Source of the DNA: Hedera helix
Taxonomy: Eukaryota > Streptophyta > Magnoliopsida > Apiales > Araliaceae
Direction: 5' to 3'
DNA: 64,000 nt
Assembly: GCA_947179155.2 (NCBI GenBank)
Contig: OX359266.1
Span: forward strand, 16,136,098-16,200,097
The notes below the pieces were generated by a model. The model saw only the letters and a program-made list of their open reading frames with translations. It was not told where the DNA came from and made no database searches. The position numbers were made by a program, and so were the translations under genes. Numbering within the stretch: the stretch's first letter is position 1; every line of letters starts with the position of its first letter. Below are positions 9,036 to 18,647 of this stretch, piece after piece.

Positions 9036-10553
9036 GCGACAGGGGTGTATGGCACTAAGGAGCTTCGGTTACTCCCCTACCACCGATGTGTAATCCGATT
9101 GATGCAAGAATTTGAAGACGTAGCCTTCCGACATATTCCCAGGGGGCGGAATGACTTTGCCGATGCATTGGCCACCCTGGCCTCGTTAATCCATGTATTC
9201 AGAAGCAAAGCCACTCCACAGATTGAAATAACAGTGCAAAATGCTCCCGCTTACGAAGAATATATATTGGAGTTATTAGAAGAGGTGGTTCAACCAAATC
9301 AGCCCTGGTATCACGACATACAGAAATACTTGAGGGATAGATCACTCCCCGACCAGGCGAACCGAACGGAAAGGCAGAGAATCCAGAAGATGGCGATGAA
9401 ATTCTATTTAAGCGGAGATTCCCTGTATAAGAGGGATGTAGGCTTGGGGTTATTGCGATGTGTGGACGAGACTCAAGCACAGAAAATCATGAGCGAAGTG
9501 CACGGTGGAGTATGTGGGCCGCATATGAGTGGACCGATGTTAGCCAAGAAAATTCTGAGAACGGGGCACTACTGGCTATCATTTAAGGCTGACTGTGACG
9601 ATCATGTCAAGCGATGTGTCCAATGCCAAGGGCACGGCAACGTGATGCACGCACCTCCAAATGAACTACACTGTATGACTTCCCCTTGGCCTTTCTCCAT
9701 GTGGGGTATGGATGTAATCGGACCCGTGGAGCCCAAAGCGAGCAACGGCCACCGGTTCATTTTCGTCATGATTGATTATTTCACTAAATGGGTAGAGGCA
9801 GCGTCTTTCCCCAAGGTAACGCAGGAAGTTATAGTCAGTTTCATCAGGAACAATGTCATTTGCCGGTACGGACAGCCTGAGATCTTGGTGTCCGACAATG
9901 CCAAGAATCTGAACAATGCCCTTATAAAGGAGTTGTGCGCCCAATTCAAGATCAAGCATCTCAATTCTGTCATTTACCGGCCCAAAATGAATGGGGCCGT
10001 GGAAGCGGCGAATAAGAATATAAAGAGAATTATGGCGAGAATGTCTGCCAATCATCGGGGATGGCCAGAATTGTTGCCCCTCACAATGTTTGCATATCGG
10101 ACATCAGTTCGCACATCCACTGGGGCCACCCCTTACGCCTGGGTATATGGGATGGAGGCCGTTTTGCCAGTTGAAATGGAGATGGCATCCCTCCGAATTT
10201 TGCTCGATGCTCGGATTGACGAGGTGGATTGGATACAAAGTCGGTATGACCAGTTAGCCTTAATAGATGAAAGAAGAGTGGCGGCTATATTACACGGTCA
10301 GTTGTATCAGCAACGCATCTCTCGATCGTACGACAAAAAGATTCGGTCCCGAAAGTTCAAGGAAAATGATTTAGTGCTAAAGAGGGTCATGCCCTGTCAA
10401 GGCGAAGCCAAAGGAAAATTCGCTCCAAATTGGGAAGGACCCTTTGTGATCAAGAAAGTCCTATCTGGAGGGGCCCTCATCCTACAGGAAATGGATGGCG
10501 AAGTCTTTCCGCAGCCCTTGAATTCTGACTCTGTGAAACGATTCTATGCTTAA
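9036..10553 (+). CDS. pol: pol, second part: end of second RNase H and integrase
   Basis: This continues the frame of 7065-9035 after one TAG; an internal ATG is at 9045. It starts with the end of the second RNase H (HIPRGRNDFADALATLA). It then shows an integrase zinc-binding H-H-C-C region (SEVHGG, GPHMSG, then CVQCQ) and the catalytic core with D in GMDVIGP, D in LVSDNAKN and E in GAVEAANKN. The C-terminal part has the usual KENDLVLKR and APNWEGPFVIKK segments. No chromodomain follows, as expected for a Tat-lineage element. Integrase inserts the cDNA into the host chromosome. The stop is TAA at 10551. Translation of this part needs readthrough of the TAG or a functional sister copy. Confidence 0.9.
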   Translation, partial: ATGVYGTKELRLLPYHRCVIRLMQEFEDVAFRHIPRGRNDFADALATLASLIHVFRSKATPQIEITVQNAPAYEEYILELLEEVVQPNQPWYHDIQKYLRDRSLPDQANRTERQRIQKMAMKFYLSGDSLYKRDVGLGLLRCVDETQAQKIMSEVHGGVCGPHMSGPMLAKKILRTGHYWLSFKADCDDHVKRCVQCQGHGNVMHAPPNELHCMTSPWPFSMWGMDVIGPVEPKASNGHRFIFVMIDYFTKWVEAASFPKVTQEVIVSFIRNNVICRYGQPEILVSDNAKNLNNALIKELCAQFKIKHLNSVIYRPKMNGAVEAANKNIKRIMARMSANHRGWPELLPLTMFAYRTSVRTSTGATPYAWVYGMEAVLPVEMEMASLRILLDARIDEVDWIQSRYDQLALIDERRVAAILHGQLYQQRISRSYDKKIRSRKFKENDLVLKRVMPCQGEAKGKFAPNWEGPFVIKKVLSGGALILQEMDGEVFPQPLNSDSVKRFYA

Positions 10554-11064
10554 AAATAAAAAATAAAAAAAAATTCTATCTCCCTTGTAACTCGAACTAC
10601 GTAGGACCTGATCTCCTGACCTTGTGGGAGTACGTAGGCAGCCATCATGGCGCGGTCTGTTCTATACAAAATAATAAACCTTGTCCCTATACCAAGCCCA
10701 CTTACAGAAAACCCGAAGCCCTACTATGACAAATACATTCCAAATCTTCCCCAAACCTAGCCATATAATTAGCCCAAAGTCCAAGACTCACTTCGATGAA
10801 ATCAAAGGGGGCACGCGGCAATATCTGTGGAGTTCCAATCAAGACTTGAGGAAAGAAATAAGGCGATATATCGAAATCATAATCGGCTGGATAAAATGAG
10901 GATCCAATGAAGGGCGACGATGCATCAAAAAGGGAAATGACTAAAACATAAATATTTCTCTATATATACAAAACATTGTGATTACAAGTCTGTCTTCTAA
11001 ATAAAAATGATGAAACTGACATAGTCCGTGCAGGAAATAAAATCATCTACCGGTCAGAGACCAG
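10554..11064. other. Non-coding spacer between pol and the antisense genes
   Basis: Downstream of pol the motif TACGTAGG occurs twice, near 10599 and 10632, the second as GAGTACGTAGGCAGCC. A similar TACGTAGGCAGC string is, from memory, common just after pol in plant Tat elements. A 72-codon frame at 10681-10899 has no recognisable motif and I do not call it a gene. This spacer may hold the 3' ends of both the sense pol transcript and the antisense transcript. Confidence 0.5.
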
Positions 11065-12690
11065 CTAGAGCAGGATAGACAGAATAGTCAAGGCATCATA
11101 AACCTCCGGCTCATCCGTAATCTGCTGTCCCATTATGTCAATCCGAGTCAAAAGAGCAGCAGCACTGGTAACAGTCGCAGAATGGCCCTCCATGACAACT
11201 CTGACCTGCTCGATAACACTATCTCTGGCAGAGAGGGCGGCATCACAAGCTAGTACAGCAGCATCCCGCTCCGCGTACGCGGTATCCCTCTCAATCTCGG
11301 TAGCACTTAAGGCAGACCGGAGCCGGGTACCCTCAATCATTAATCTCTGGGTCCGATCCGCCAAATCAAGGGCAGGGACATGTACCGAAGCAGAAACCTC
11401 CTCAACATCAGATCTGGGCGCTAATCCTGAAAGCTCCGGAGGAATGACCGAATCTGAACTGGTCTCATCGGGGAAAAGTCCTCGAGAACCACCCAATACC
11501 CCAATTGGGTCAAAGTCGGCAATCTCAGAATCTCCTTGCAACCATAACAGATAATCGGGTGTCTGACCGGGGTGACTATCCCCAAACTCGGTCGAGACCC
11601 TGTGTGACCAAAGATCGTATACCCTCAGCAACTCCCTCTCCGTCTGAGGCGATATGAGAAATCGGTAGTCAGCTGCTCCCGCAAAGAGATGGAGACCCTG
11701 CATCTGGTCAAACTGCCCCATGACAGCTAAGGGATGATAAGTCGTCACCCCCCTCAAGCCAAGGAGAGGGAGGAAATCAAAAGGTGGCACATGGGTCAAG
11801 AAACTCTGGAAGGAGCAATAACCCGAATAGATCAGAAGATGGAAAGGCTCCTCAATGGCCGATAAGAACTCCCTCCAGGAAGCTGTATCCGTGCATCGCT
11901 GGGGACGGAATGAGAACTGCATGGCCAGGTTATGGCTGAAACAGAACCCGTGTCGACGAAACTGCCCGATGGGTCTGAGGTGGCTCATGAACCATACGTA
12001 CAGCAAAGTAGAGCTTCCCCTGAAAATGCGACCGGAGAAGGAATGGCAGTACGAGGCCGATAGGTAAGTCTCGGAAAGTATCATGGGAAGGATAATATGA
12101 TCCTCCTGAAGGGCCTGAACCGCTACTATGACCCGCATGTCTAGGAGGTCATCCCCTGCAGGCATGTACATGACTGATACAACACAGGCCATCAAAACAT
12201 CCACTCTTAAAGCGCCCCAGCGCTCCTCAGATACTGAAAAATCACTGGAGAATCGAGAGAAGCTATCCACCGAGCCAAATCTGTCAACCAGGAAGGATAG
12301 AGGAACAAGGTGGCTCGAGGAGGTCACAGATAGCAGAGCTGTCCTCCGCAAACCTGTGAAAGTCAGGAACTGGCGGCGCATATGACCAGAGGTAACCCGT
12401 GCACAGGGACCATCCACGGATAAGCCGGTGAAGCGAGCGTACTCCTCAAGAGTGGGGGTCAGATACTCCATCCCAAACCTGAAAACATGTCTGTCAGGGA
12501 TCCAACAACTGAGAATGCCGTCAACAAAGCCCGGCGGCACCTGGAATGGTAAAAGAGAAAAGGAGTGTCCCAGAAGACCCTCTGCAATGATTCGGTCGGA
12601 GGGTAGCAAACTATCCAGCCACGAAAGGGACCGGCCAATGATCCCTGAGGGGGCGCAAGGGCCCACGCGAACCACATCTATGGAGGACAT
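11065..12690 (-). CDS. Antisense extra ORF of the retrotransposon, DUF7745-like with C-terminal coiled coil
   Basis: This intact 541-residue frame runs opposite to gag-pol, with ATG at 12690. The segment FRFGMEYLTPTLEEYARFTG (residues about 71-90) resembles the F-x-F-G...L-T/S-P-T-L-E-E-Y-A pattern of a plant-specific domain usually labelled DUF7745, often seen in Ty3/gypsy additional ORFs. Residues about 430-515 are rich in Ala, Arg and Glu with heptad-like spacing (ATEIERDTAYAERDA), suggesting a coiled coil. No catalytic motif is recognisable and the function is unknown. It lies 215 bp downstream of the other antisense gene, in the same orientation. Additional antisense ORFs 3' of pol are a known feature of some Tat-lineage elements. 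An open frame of this length in a partly decayed element suggests selection or youth. Confidence 0.8.
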   Translation of the reverse strand: MSSIDVVRVGPCAPSGIIGRSLSWLDSLLPSDRIIAEGLLGHSFSLLPFQVPPGFVDGILSCWIPDRHVFRFGMEYLTPTLEEYARFTGLSVDGPCARVTSGHMRRQFLTFTGLRRTALLSVTSSSHLVPLSFLVDRFGSVDSFSRFSSDFSVSEERWGALRVDVLMACVVSVMYMPAGDDLLDMRVIVAVQALQEDHIILPMILSETYLSASYCHSFSGRIFRGSSTLLYVWFMSHLRPIGQFRRHGFCFSHNLAMQFSFRPQRCTDTASWREFLSAIEEPFHLLIYSGYCSFQSFLTHVPPFDFLPLLGLRGVTTYHPLAVMGQFDQMQGLHLFAGAADYRFLISPQTERELLRVYDLWSHRVSTEFGDSHPGQTPDYLLWLQGDSEIADFDPIGVLGGSRGLFPDETSSDSVIPPELSGLAPRSDVEEVSASVHVPALDLADRTQRLMIEGTRLRSALSATEIERDTAYAERDAAVLACDAALSARDSVIEQVRVVMEGHSATVTSAAALLTRIDIMGQQITDEPEVYDALTILSILL

Positions 12691-12905
12691 CTGTAAAAAA
12701 GCAGTATCAAAAGACTATAAGGGGTCAAAAAAAATTTATCCACGTATATAATAAATCATGCATCATACAAGCTATAATGGAATGAATGGATCATCAAAAG
12801 TAAATGATTGTGCATAAAATAAAATAAGTCTGTACATAATACATGAAATGAGAAATGATAATAAAACGAGCAGGTTTAAATACAGAGGTCCTAGCCTATC
12901 AAAAT
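12691..12905. other. AT-rich gap between the two antisense genes
   Basis: 215 bp of AT-rich sequence. On the minus strand it contains TTATTATATACG near 12755-12744, a possible TATA element for the 541-residue ORF, about 55 bp from its ATG. Nothing else is recognisable. Confidence 0.3.
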
Positions 12906-13748
12906 CTAATAAGTGAACTTTATGCCGTCAATGAAGGCATCATCGTCAAACTGATCTGCAGGCAAGTCCTGGGGAATGGAAGCCTCATCCTCAAAATTCA
13001 GGTCTGGGCAGGTATAAGGCGGAACTGGGGCATACGATGGACCGGGGCCCGCGCCAAAATCAGATCCCTGCAGGTCGGCAGCATAAGCCTCCTCTGGATC
13101 TCGGCGCAAGCTCCGAACAAAAAGAGATAACTGATCCACCCGCCGAGTGAGGGAAGCAATCTGGTCCGAATGGGTGGGGACACGGACACACTCCATCCAA
13201 CCTGCCATCATCACCGAACCATGAACCAGGTCTCCGAGGAAGAAGGTAGCCCGGGTCTGAGGACCGATAGTGCGGGGTCTCCACCAGACACTAAAGCTCT
13301 CGCTCGTATGAGGACCGGCATAAAGCATATATCCGTCCTCCCCGGCCATCAGGGCCTCTGGAAGGTGGGCATCCGCAAACCAAGCTCTCTCTGAGGGAGG
13401 GGCAAAAAGGATACGAGCCTCCCCAATCACACATCTGATGGCGCGCTCCCCTAAATACAGCTCTCATCCACCGTAGGTCAGAAATGGAATACGACGAGTG
13501 GACAAGGCATGCTCCAGATCCGCGACATAACCATCGGCAAGGCCAGCCGCCAAATGATCCGCCGTGTAGGGAACCCAGGTCACATCCGCAGACGAGATCA
13601 GCTCTAACTGCAGCCGACAGTGAGCAAAGCTATCAGACACCGAGGTCTCCTCGAGAGTACTGTGATGCCATCTACGGCCCCTGGGATAAGTCTCCGGGCC
13701 GAGGGTAGTAACTGGCCGCAAGCAGGGTAGTCTCTCGTAAGCCCAGAA

Positions 13749-13835
13749 CTGTCAAACAAAACAGGAAAACCGTAAGTAGCAGGAAGGGACAAAGAAATGG
13801 AACGAATCAAGAACTATACGATAAAAGGGACCTAC
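13749..13835 (-). other. Intron 2 of the antisense plant-mobile-domain gene
   Basis: 87 bp: donor CTA|GTAGGT, acceptor TTTTGTTTGACAG|TTCTGG, with a T-rich 3' part. Removal joins FYPFLL to FWAYERLP in phase 0. Without splicing the frame hits a stop within the intron. Confidence 0.7.
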
Positions 13836-14492
13836 TAGCAGGAAGGGGTAGAAGCCAAGCCAAGCATCCGTCTGTCCCTCTGAGCGGAGACGAAGACCCT
13901 GGAGGAAGTAAGCGAAGGTGAAAGAGCCCCAATCGTAATACCTGATCCGGTCAACATCCCGGGTGGCTCCGACGATACTGAAATGGATAGTCGAGGAGTT
14001 GTTTCCCAGAAAACAACCCCTCATAATGGTCAGAAACAGACGTCGGAGCAGAAAGAAACGAGCAGACCGGTCCTCAGGGAATGGCTCGGAGAGGACCCCT
14101 CCAATGGCATCTACAGCCAAGGCTCCCGATCGAATGCTGCGGGCCTTAAAGACCTTATCATGAGGAGAGTATCCCAATAGGGATCGAACAGTTGCGGTGG
14201 TGATGTCAGTCTCCAGGGGGACCCGGGGTCCAGAGAACTCCACCCCGGTGATATAACGTCAGTCGAGAGGGGTCAACAGCAGCTCACAGTCCAGAAGATG
14301 AAGCGACTGTGTATGGTGGAACCAGCGCTCAGATAAGGCCCTCATATAGCCCCACGGACACCGGCGAGGGGCAATGGTGAAGAAATGTCTGAAACCCCAG
14401 GAATCTATCATCCCCCTATAGTCGGAATGCAACGCATGATAGAGAGTGTAGATGCTGAACCAGTTGCCCCGACGCTGGGTAAACTCAGGAAC

Positions 14493-14564
14493 CTGTGACA
14501 GCCATCAAAAGTCAAACATGGTAATCGTACGGATTTGAATAAACTACTTAAGCGACGGATATAC
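14493..14564 (-). other. Intron 1 of the antisense plant-mobile-domain gene
   Basis: 72 bp: donor GAG|GTATATCC, acceptor TGGCTGTCACAG|GTTCCTG. Removal joins LAANE to VPEFTQRRGNW in phase 0 and skips the stop six codons after the donor. Confidence 0.7.
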
Positions 14565-14870
14565 CTCGTTAGCCGCAAGGTAGGCTGAGGGATGACTGCT
14601 GAGCCCAGGACCGAGCAGATCCGGTATCCTAGCACGGGCCCCTGGTAAGGTCCGACGCGTGGGGGGAGGAGCCGCTGTGCCCGAAGGGCCCGCCTCTGCC
14701 TCAGCTGGGGCATCCTCATCAACATCCGGCTGAATGGGGCGAATGATAGACTCCGCCAATCTACGGGTATGACGGGTCAGGACGGGAGCTGGAGCTGGGG
14801 TGGCCGTTCTGCGACGTCGGACACCCGCCACCCGGGGCACTGCGAAGCCACTGGGAGCATCAAGATCCAT

Positions 14871-15598
14871 GGCTGAAACGACATCACGAAAAGGAGGTAC
14901 ATCCTTAGCTCGTTATCTTTCAAAAAAAATCTTATTGCATATTGCTAAAAATCATAGGGCAGCATGACATGTTTATGAACTGAAAATGCATGAATAAATC
15001 CCTAGGGGTGCGCTAGATTTCCCGAAATTTCGGCAAAGTTTCGTTTGTAAAATGGACATCCCATGCACAATCCGGCATGTTTAATCAGGTCAGGCAACCA
15101 ACAAATCCCAAATGCAAGTGAAAATGATGCACAATGAGCATAAAATGACTAAAATCATGATTTTTCAAAATAAATAAAGCATGACTGCAAGACCCATTTG
15201 TTTATATATGTTACGGCTAACACCAATATCTCATATAGGCATGCATTACTAAGATCAAAACATTTAAACAAGTAAATACATAGTCAAATGAAAGTGAAAA
15301 TGAAAGAAAAAGGAGTTAAAACGTTACCCAAAGTGCGTAGATGGATTTAATCGGAGCAGATTTTGCCAAAAGATGTCCAAAAGACGAAAAAGCCGGGTGG
15401 GGGACGCGAAAAACCGAAAACGAGAGAAAGAGACAGCTAAAAAGTGAAAAGATCGTGGGGGTCGCGATCTGAAATAGGGTCCGATCCCAGCCGCAGATGC
15501 ACCTGCGGCTGGTCTCGGTACCCTTTTCCTTCCCTTTTTGGTACCCCGAGTCAACATGTAACGTATCCCACGGTGAGATACAAGATTTTAGAACCGGA
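14871..15598. other. Non-coding region upstream of the antisense genes, before the minisatellite
   Basis: AT-rich up to about 15340, with no credible ORF. On the minus strand TATATAAA at 15208-15201 is a possible TATA box for the gene starting at 14870, 331 bp away. A 24-bp palindromic unit (one mismatch) occurs at 15488-15511, the same unit as in the LTRs. The lead-in to the minisatellite (GAGTCAACATGTA) is at 15548-15560. Confidence 0.45.
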
Positions 15599-16290
15599 TG
15601 ACCATTTCAAAAACGACCAGTCAGAAACGATACCTGACCATTTCAAAAACGACCAGTCAGAAACGATACCTGACCATTTCAAAAATGACCAGTCAGAAAC
15701 GATACCTGACCAATTAAAAAACGACCCGTCAGATACGATACCTGACCGATTGAAAAACGACCCGTCAGATACGATACCTGACCTATTGAAAAACGACCCG
15801 TCAGATACGATACCTGACCAATTGGAAAATGACCGGTCAGAAACGATACCTGACCATTTCAAAAACGACTAGTCAGAAACGATACCTGACCATTTCAAAA
15901 ACGACCAGTCAGAAACGATACCTGACCAATTAAAAAACGACCCGTCAGATACGATACCTGACCAATTAAAAAATGACCCGTCAGATACGATACCTGACCA
16001 ATGGAAGAACGACCAGTCAGATACGATACCTGACCGATTGAAAAACGACCCGTCAGATACGATACCTGACCGATTGAAAAACGACCCATCAGATACGATA
16101 CCTGACCCATTGGAAAATGACCCGTCAGAAACGATACCTGACCATTTCAAAAACGACCGGTCAGAAACGATACCTGACCATTTCAAAAACGACCAGTCAG
16201 AAACGATACCTGACCAATTGAAAAATGACCCGTCAGAGACCATACCTGACCAATCCAAAAACGACCGTCGGATACGAAACCCATGCGACA
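15599..16290. repeat. 36-bp minisatellite array, second copy
   Basis: There are about 19 units of 36 bp with core GTCAGAAACGATACCTGACC then ATTTCAAAAACGACC, or the variant with CAATTGAAAAACGACCC. Two sub-types are arranged in blocks: AAACGATACC with ATTTC, and ATACGATACC with AATTG/AATTA. This suggests local amplification. All units keep the GTCAG...CTGAC dyad. Confidence 0.95.
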
Positions 16291-16413
16291 TCCATTCGTG
16301 AAATTTGAATCGACCCCTACACAATCATGTTGAATGCGGCATTTGCATTATCTCAACATATGCATGGCATCGATAAAACACGTACTGTCTTTCCCGTGCG
16401 TCAGGTGCCTACT

Positions 16414-16461
16414 TCTTTATCATGTTCATTTTCATATGTCATTCCATAAACATGATAAAGA
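16414..16461 (+). other. Hairpin next to the polypurine tract, copy 2
   Basis: The arms TCTTTATCATGTT (16414-16426) and AACATGATAAAGA (16449-16461) are perfect complements around a 22-nt loop. Compared with copy 1 at 789-835, the innermost pair is T-A instead of C-G, so both sides changed together. Confidence 0.75.
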
Positions 16462-16469
16462 GGGGCAGC
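16457..16469 (+). promoter_or_regulatory. Polypurine tract of the complete Tat/Ogre-like copy
   Basis: AAAGAGGGGCAGC directly precedes TGTAGACACC at 16470, identical to 831-843. Confidence 0.82.
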
Positions 16470-18647
16470 TGTAGACACCCAAATTTTGCACTTGTGTACT
16501 AACCCTGACAGGAGGGCAAAATCGTTAATTGACCTAACATACGAAAAGGAGAGCTGGGCGCCAACACGCAGTTCCCATCACGGCTTACAATCAAGGCTGT
16601 CAAACGCAAAACGAGAATTGAGTCGTTTGAGGCGAGACCTACGGGCAATCCAGACAAAGCCCGATACGATCGCCAAAGAAGGCCAAGGACCATGACGATT
16701 ACAGCATTAGGGTGGGGTCTCGATGCCGGGAAACCATTCCCAGAAATGATTTATGTATCAAGGAACAGCCTTCCAAAATAATACGGCAGAAATTGGCGAA
16801 TTAAGACCGCGTGGCACGAAATTCGAGAAAAATGAGCCGGACAGACGCAGATGCAATCGCGGCCACCGACAAAGGGGGCAGGCTCGCGGCTCGAGGGCGG
16901 CACACGGCAGCCGAGGCGACGGCTCGGACGGCCACAGCAGGCCCAGCCGCAGATGCATCTGCGGCTGCCTGCTGAACCAGTATACATCGCCATTTTCCAC
17001 CCGAGAAGAAGAGAAGAAGAAAAAAAGAAAGGAAATAGAGAGAGAGAGAGAGCGCGCGGGAGGAGAGAGAAAGCTCGGATCTTGGCCATTTTCAAGCTTA
17101 GATCCATTGTATTGTGCTAAGTAGTCTAGTATTCTTGTGGTGTTGTTCGATTTGTGGAATATAGAAGCTTTAAATCGGCATTTTGCAAGGTGAAAGGAGT
17201 GTGTTCTGGAGTTTTTATTTGTTGTATTGTTAGCATAATGTTGTGATTGGTTTATTTGATGTAGTTTATTGTTATATATTGATAAAGGATCCGTGGATTA
17301 GGGGTGGTTAGCGAGGGTTCCATCGGAACGTAACTCCTCCTAACGCCCCGATGACATCCGTACGGTGATATATCGTTCGTTGTGGTAATGAGTAGTTTGT
17401 AGTGATTGAGTTGTGATATTTGAGCTATGTAGTATGATAGCAATGTTCAATATTGTTAGATTTGGCCTAGTATTGGTTGTGTAGCGGTTTGGGTGACTGT
17501 GAGCCTAGGGAGGAGATCCTCGTGATTGAATCCCGATGATGGACGTTTTGGCATATATAATCCTTGTATAGAGTCCATGGATGTGTATTTTGTAATATCG
17601 GGTCTTAAAACGATACCAAGTCGTGTTCGGGTTAAGGCCCCGTAATAATAATAAAATATGTGATTGTGGGTGTTGGGGGTTGTCTAGATGGCTCACATGC
17701 CCATGGATAGCCCCGACACGTTTTGGGATGTTTGTCTTAATTTACGGCACAGAAAATGATTTTCCAAAATAACGCAAATAATGAAGATTTTATAAAAGTG
17801 ATCAATTTAGGGTTTTAGATTCACGAGGTTTAAAATTAAGAGTTTTGGCGAACTTTAATCCTTGTTTGACGAAAAGGCTACGTTTGGTTTTAAAATGTCA
17901 TAAAAGATGTTTTCGTGAAAAATAAATAAACGTTTTCATTAAACTTTGTGCATAGGGTTAAAGAGTTCTAGAAGTTGCCTTTATTTTATTTCTATTAACT
18001 GTTAGAAGGCAATGTATAGTCTCGATTTCTATTTGACAAAAGTTTAAAACTATTGTTTTCTAAAATGACATCTAATAAAAAACCCTCATCGTTTTCGAAA
18101 TTAAAATCAATCTTTCTTATAAAAAGCGAAGCCTCGTCATTTGGGTCAAAACACGTCTAAAACGCTTTCCCGACAAAACACATTTTGACATGTAAAATCA
18201 AAGCAACTTTATGCAAAAGGACACCACAAACCTCTATTTAGGCACACACACACACACACGCGCACACACACATTTTAAGAGTTAAAAGGATAGAAAAACA
18301 TCGAGATTGCGGTAACCGTATTTCACGGAAGTCGGGGGGTGCCTACCACCTTCCCCTCGCTTAAGCAAGCCCCCGAACTCTATGAATCTCTGTTTGCGGA
18401 CCAATTGAATCAGAGTCACATATGAGCCATTACGATTACAAAAACAAAATTCGGATGAGTTGATACATCCATTTCAACAATACCAACTGGCGACTCTAGT
18501 CAATTGGCTCATAAAGAAATCGATCTTTCAAAACCCGTCGACATTAAGCCGACCCTTTTCAAAATCACATTTAATTCAAAAGGCTAAAATTGGAAAGGGC
18601 ATTTTTTATTATTAAAAAACGAAACGACGAAAATCCCGGTGTCGACC
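16470..18647 (+). mobile_element. 3' LTR of the complete Tat/Ogre-like copy
   Basis: It starts TGTAGACACC and ends GGTGTCGAC at 18646. The expected terminal A is replaced by C or lost. It is homologous to 844-3178 but clearly diverged, with indels. It holds a perfect 24-bp palindrome at 16944-16967, a GA-rich tract at 17006-17075 and a CA/CG microsatellite at 18241-18271. Homology to the other LTR stops at 18646, and element A sequence begins at once (GCGCAGCTTACCC). The array therefore inserted into A's LTR. Confidence 0.88.
16944..16967. repeat. 24-bp perfect palindrome
   Basis: The half-site CAGCCGCAGATG is followed directly by its reverse complement. It is a single copy of the unit doubled at 1441-1494. 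Confidence 0.92.

Larger units (their letters stand above)
12906..14870 (-). pseudogene. Antisense plant-mobile-domain gene, three exons, two nonsense codons
   Basis: On the minus strand, exon 1 is 14870-14565 (102 codons, ATG start), exon 2 is 14492-13836 (219 codons) and exon 3 is 13748-12906 (281 codons including stop). Both introns are GT-AG and phase 0. The frame is continuous except for TGA at 14261-14259 and TGA at 13466-13464. The protein starts with a Pro/Arg-rich tail. It then shows the plant mobile domain pattern: RGNWFSIYTLYHALHSDY and SWGFRHFF in exon 2, STIHFSIVG later in exon 2, and FWAYERLPCLRP at the start of exon 3. The C-terminus is acidic. Plant mobile domains occur in transposons and in some host silencing proteins; what this copy does is unknown. 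Both stops could come from G-to-A or C-to-T changes. Exon boundaries are inferred from splice signals and frame. Confidence 0.78.

Noticed and set aside
11135..12751. Plus-strand ORFs at 11135-12751
   Set aside because: They are shadows of the 541-residue antisense gene and lack motifs.
13060..14725. Alternative-frame minus ORFs at 13060-13284, 13604-13810 and 14408-14725
   Set aside because: They lie in other frames than the three phased exons and have no plant-mobile-domain signature.
844..18647. A single retrotransposon inserted with its own flanking repeat
   Set aside because: The 5' flank is a polypurine tract and internal tail of the same family, so the left LTR is shared. No target-site duplication can be assigned to this unit.
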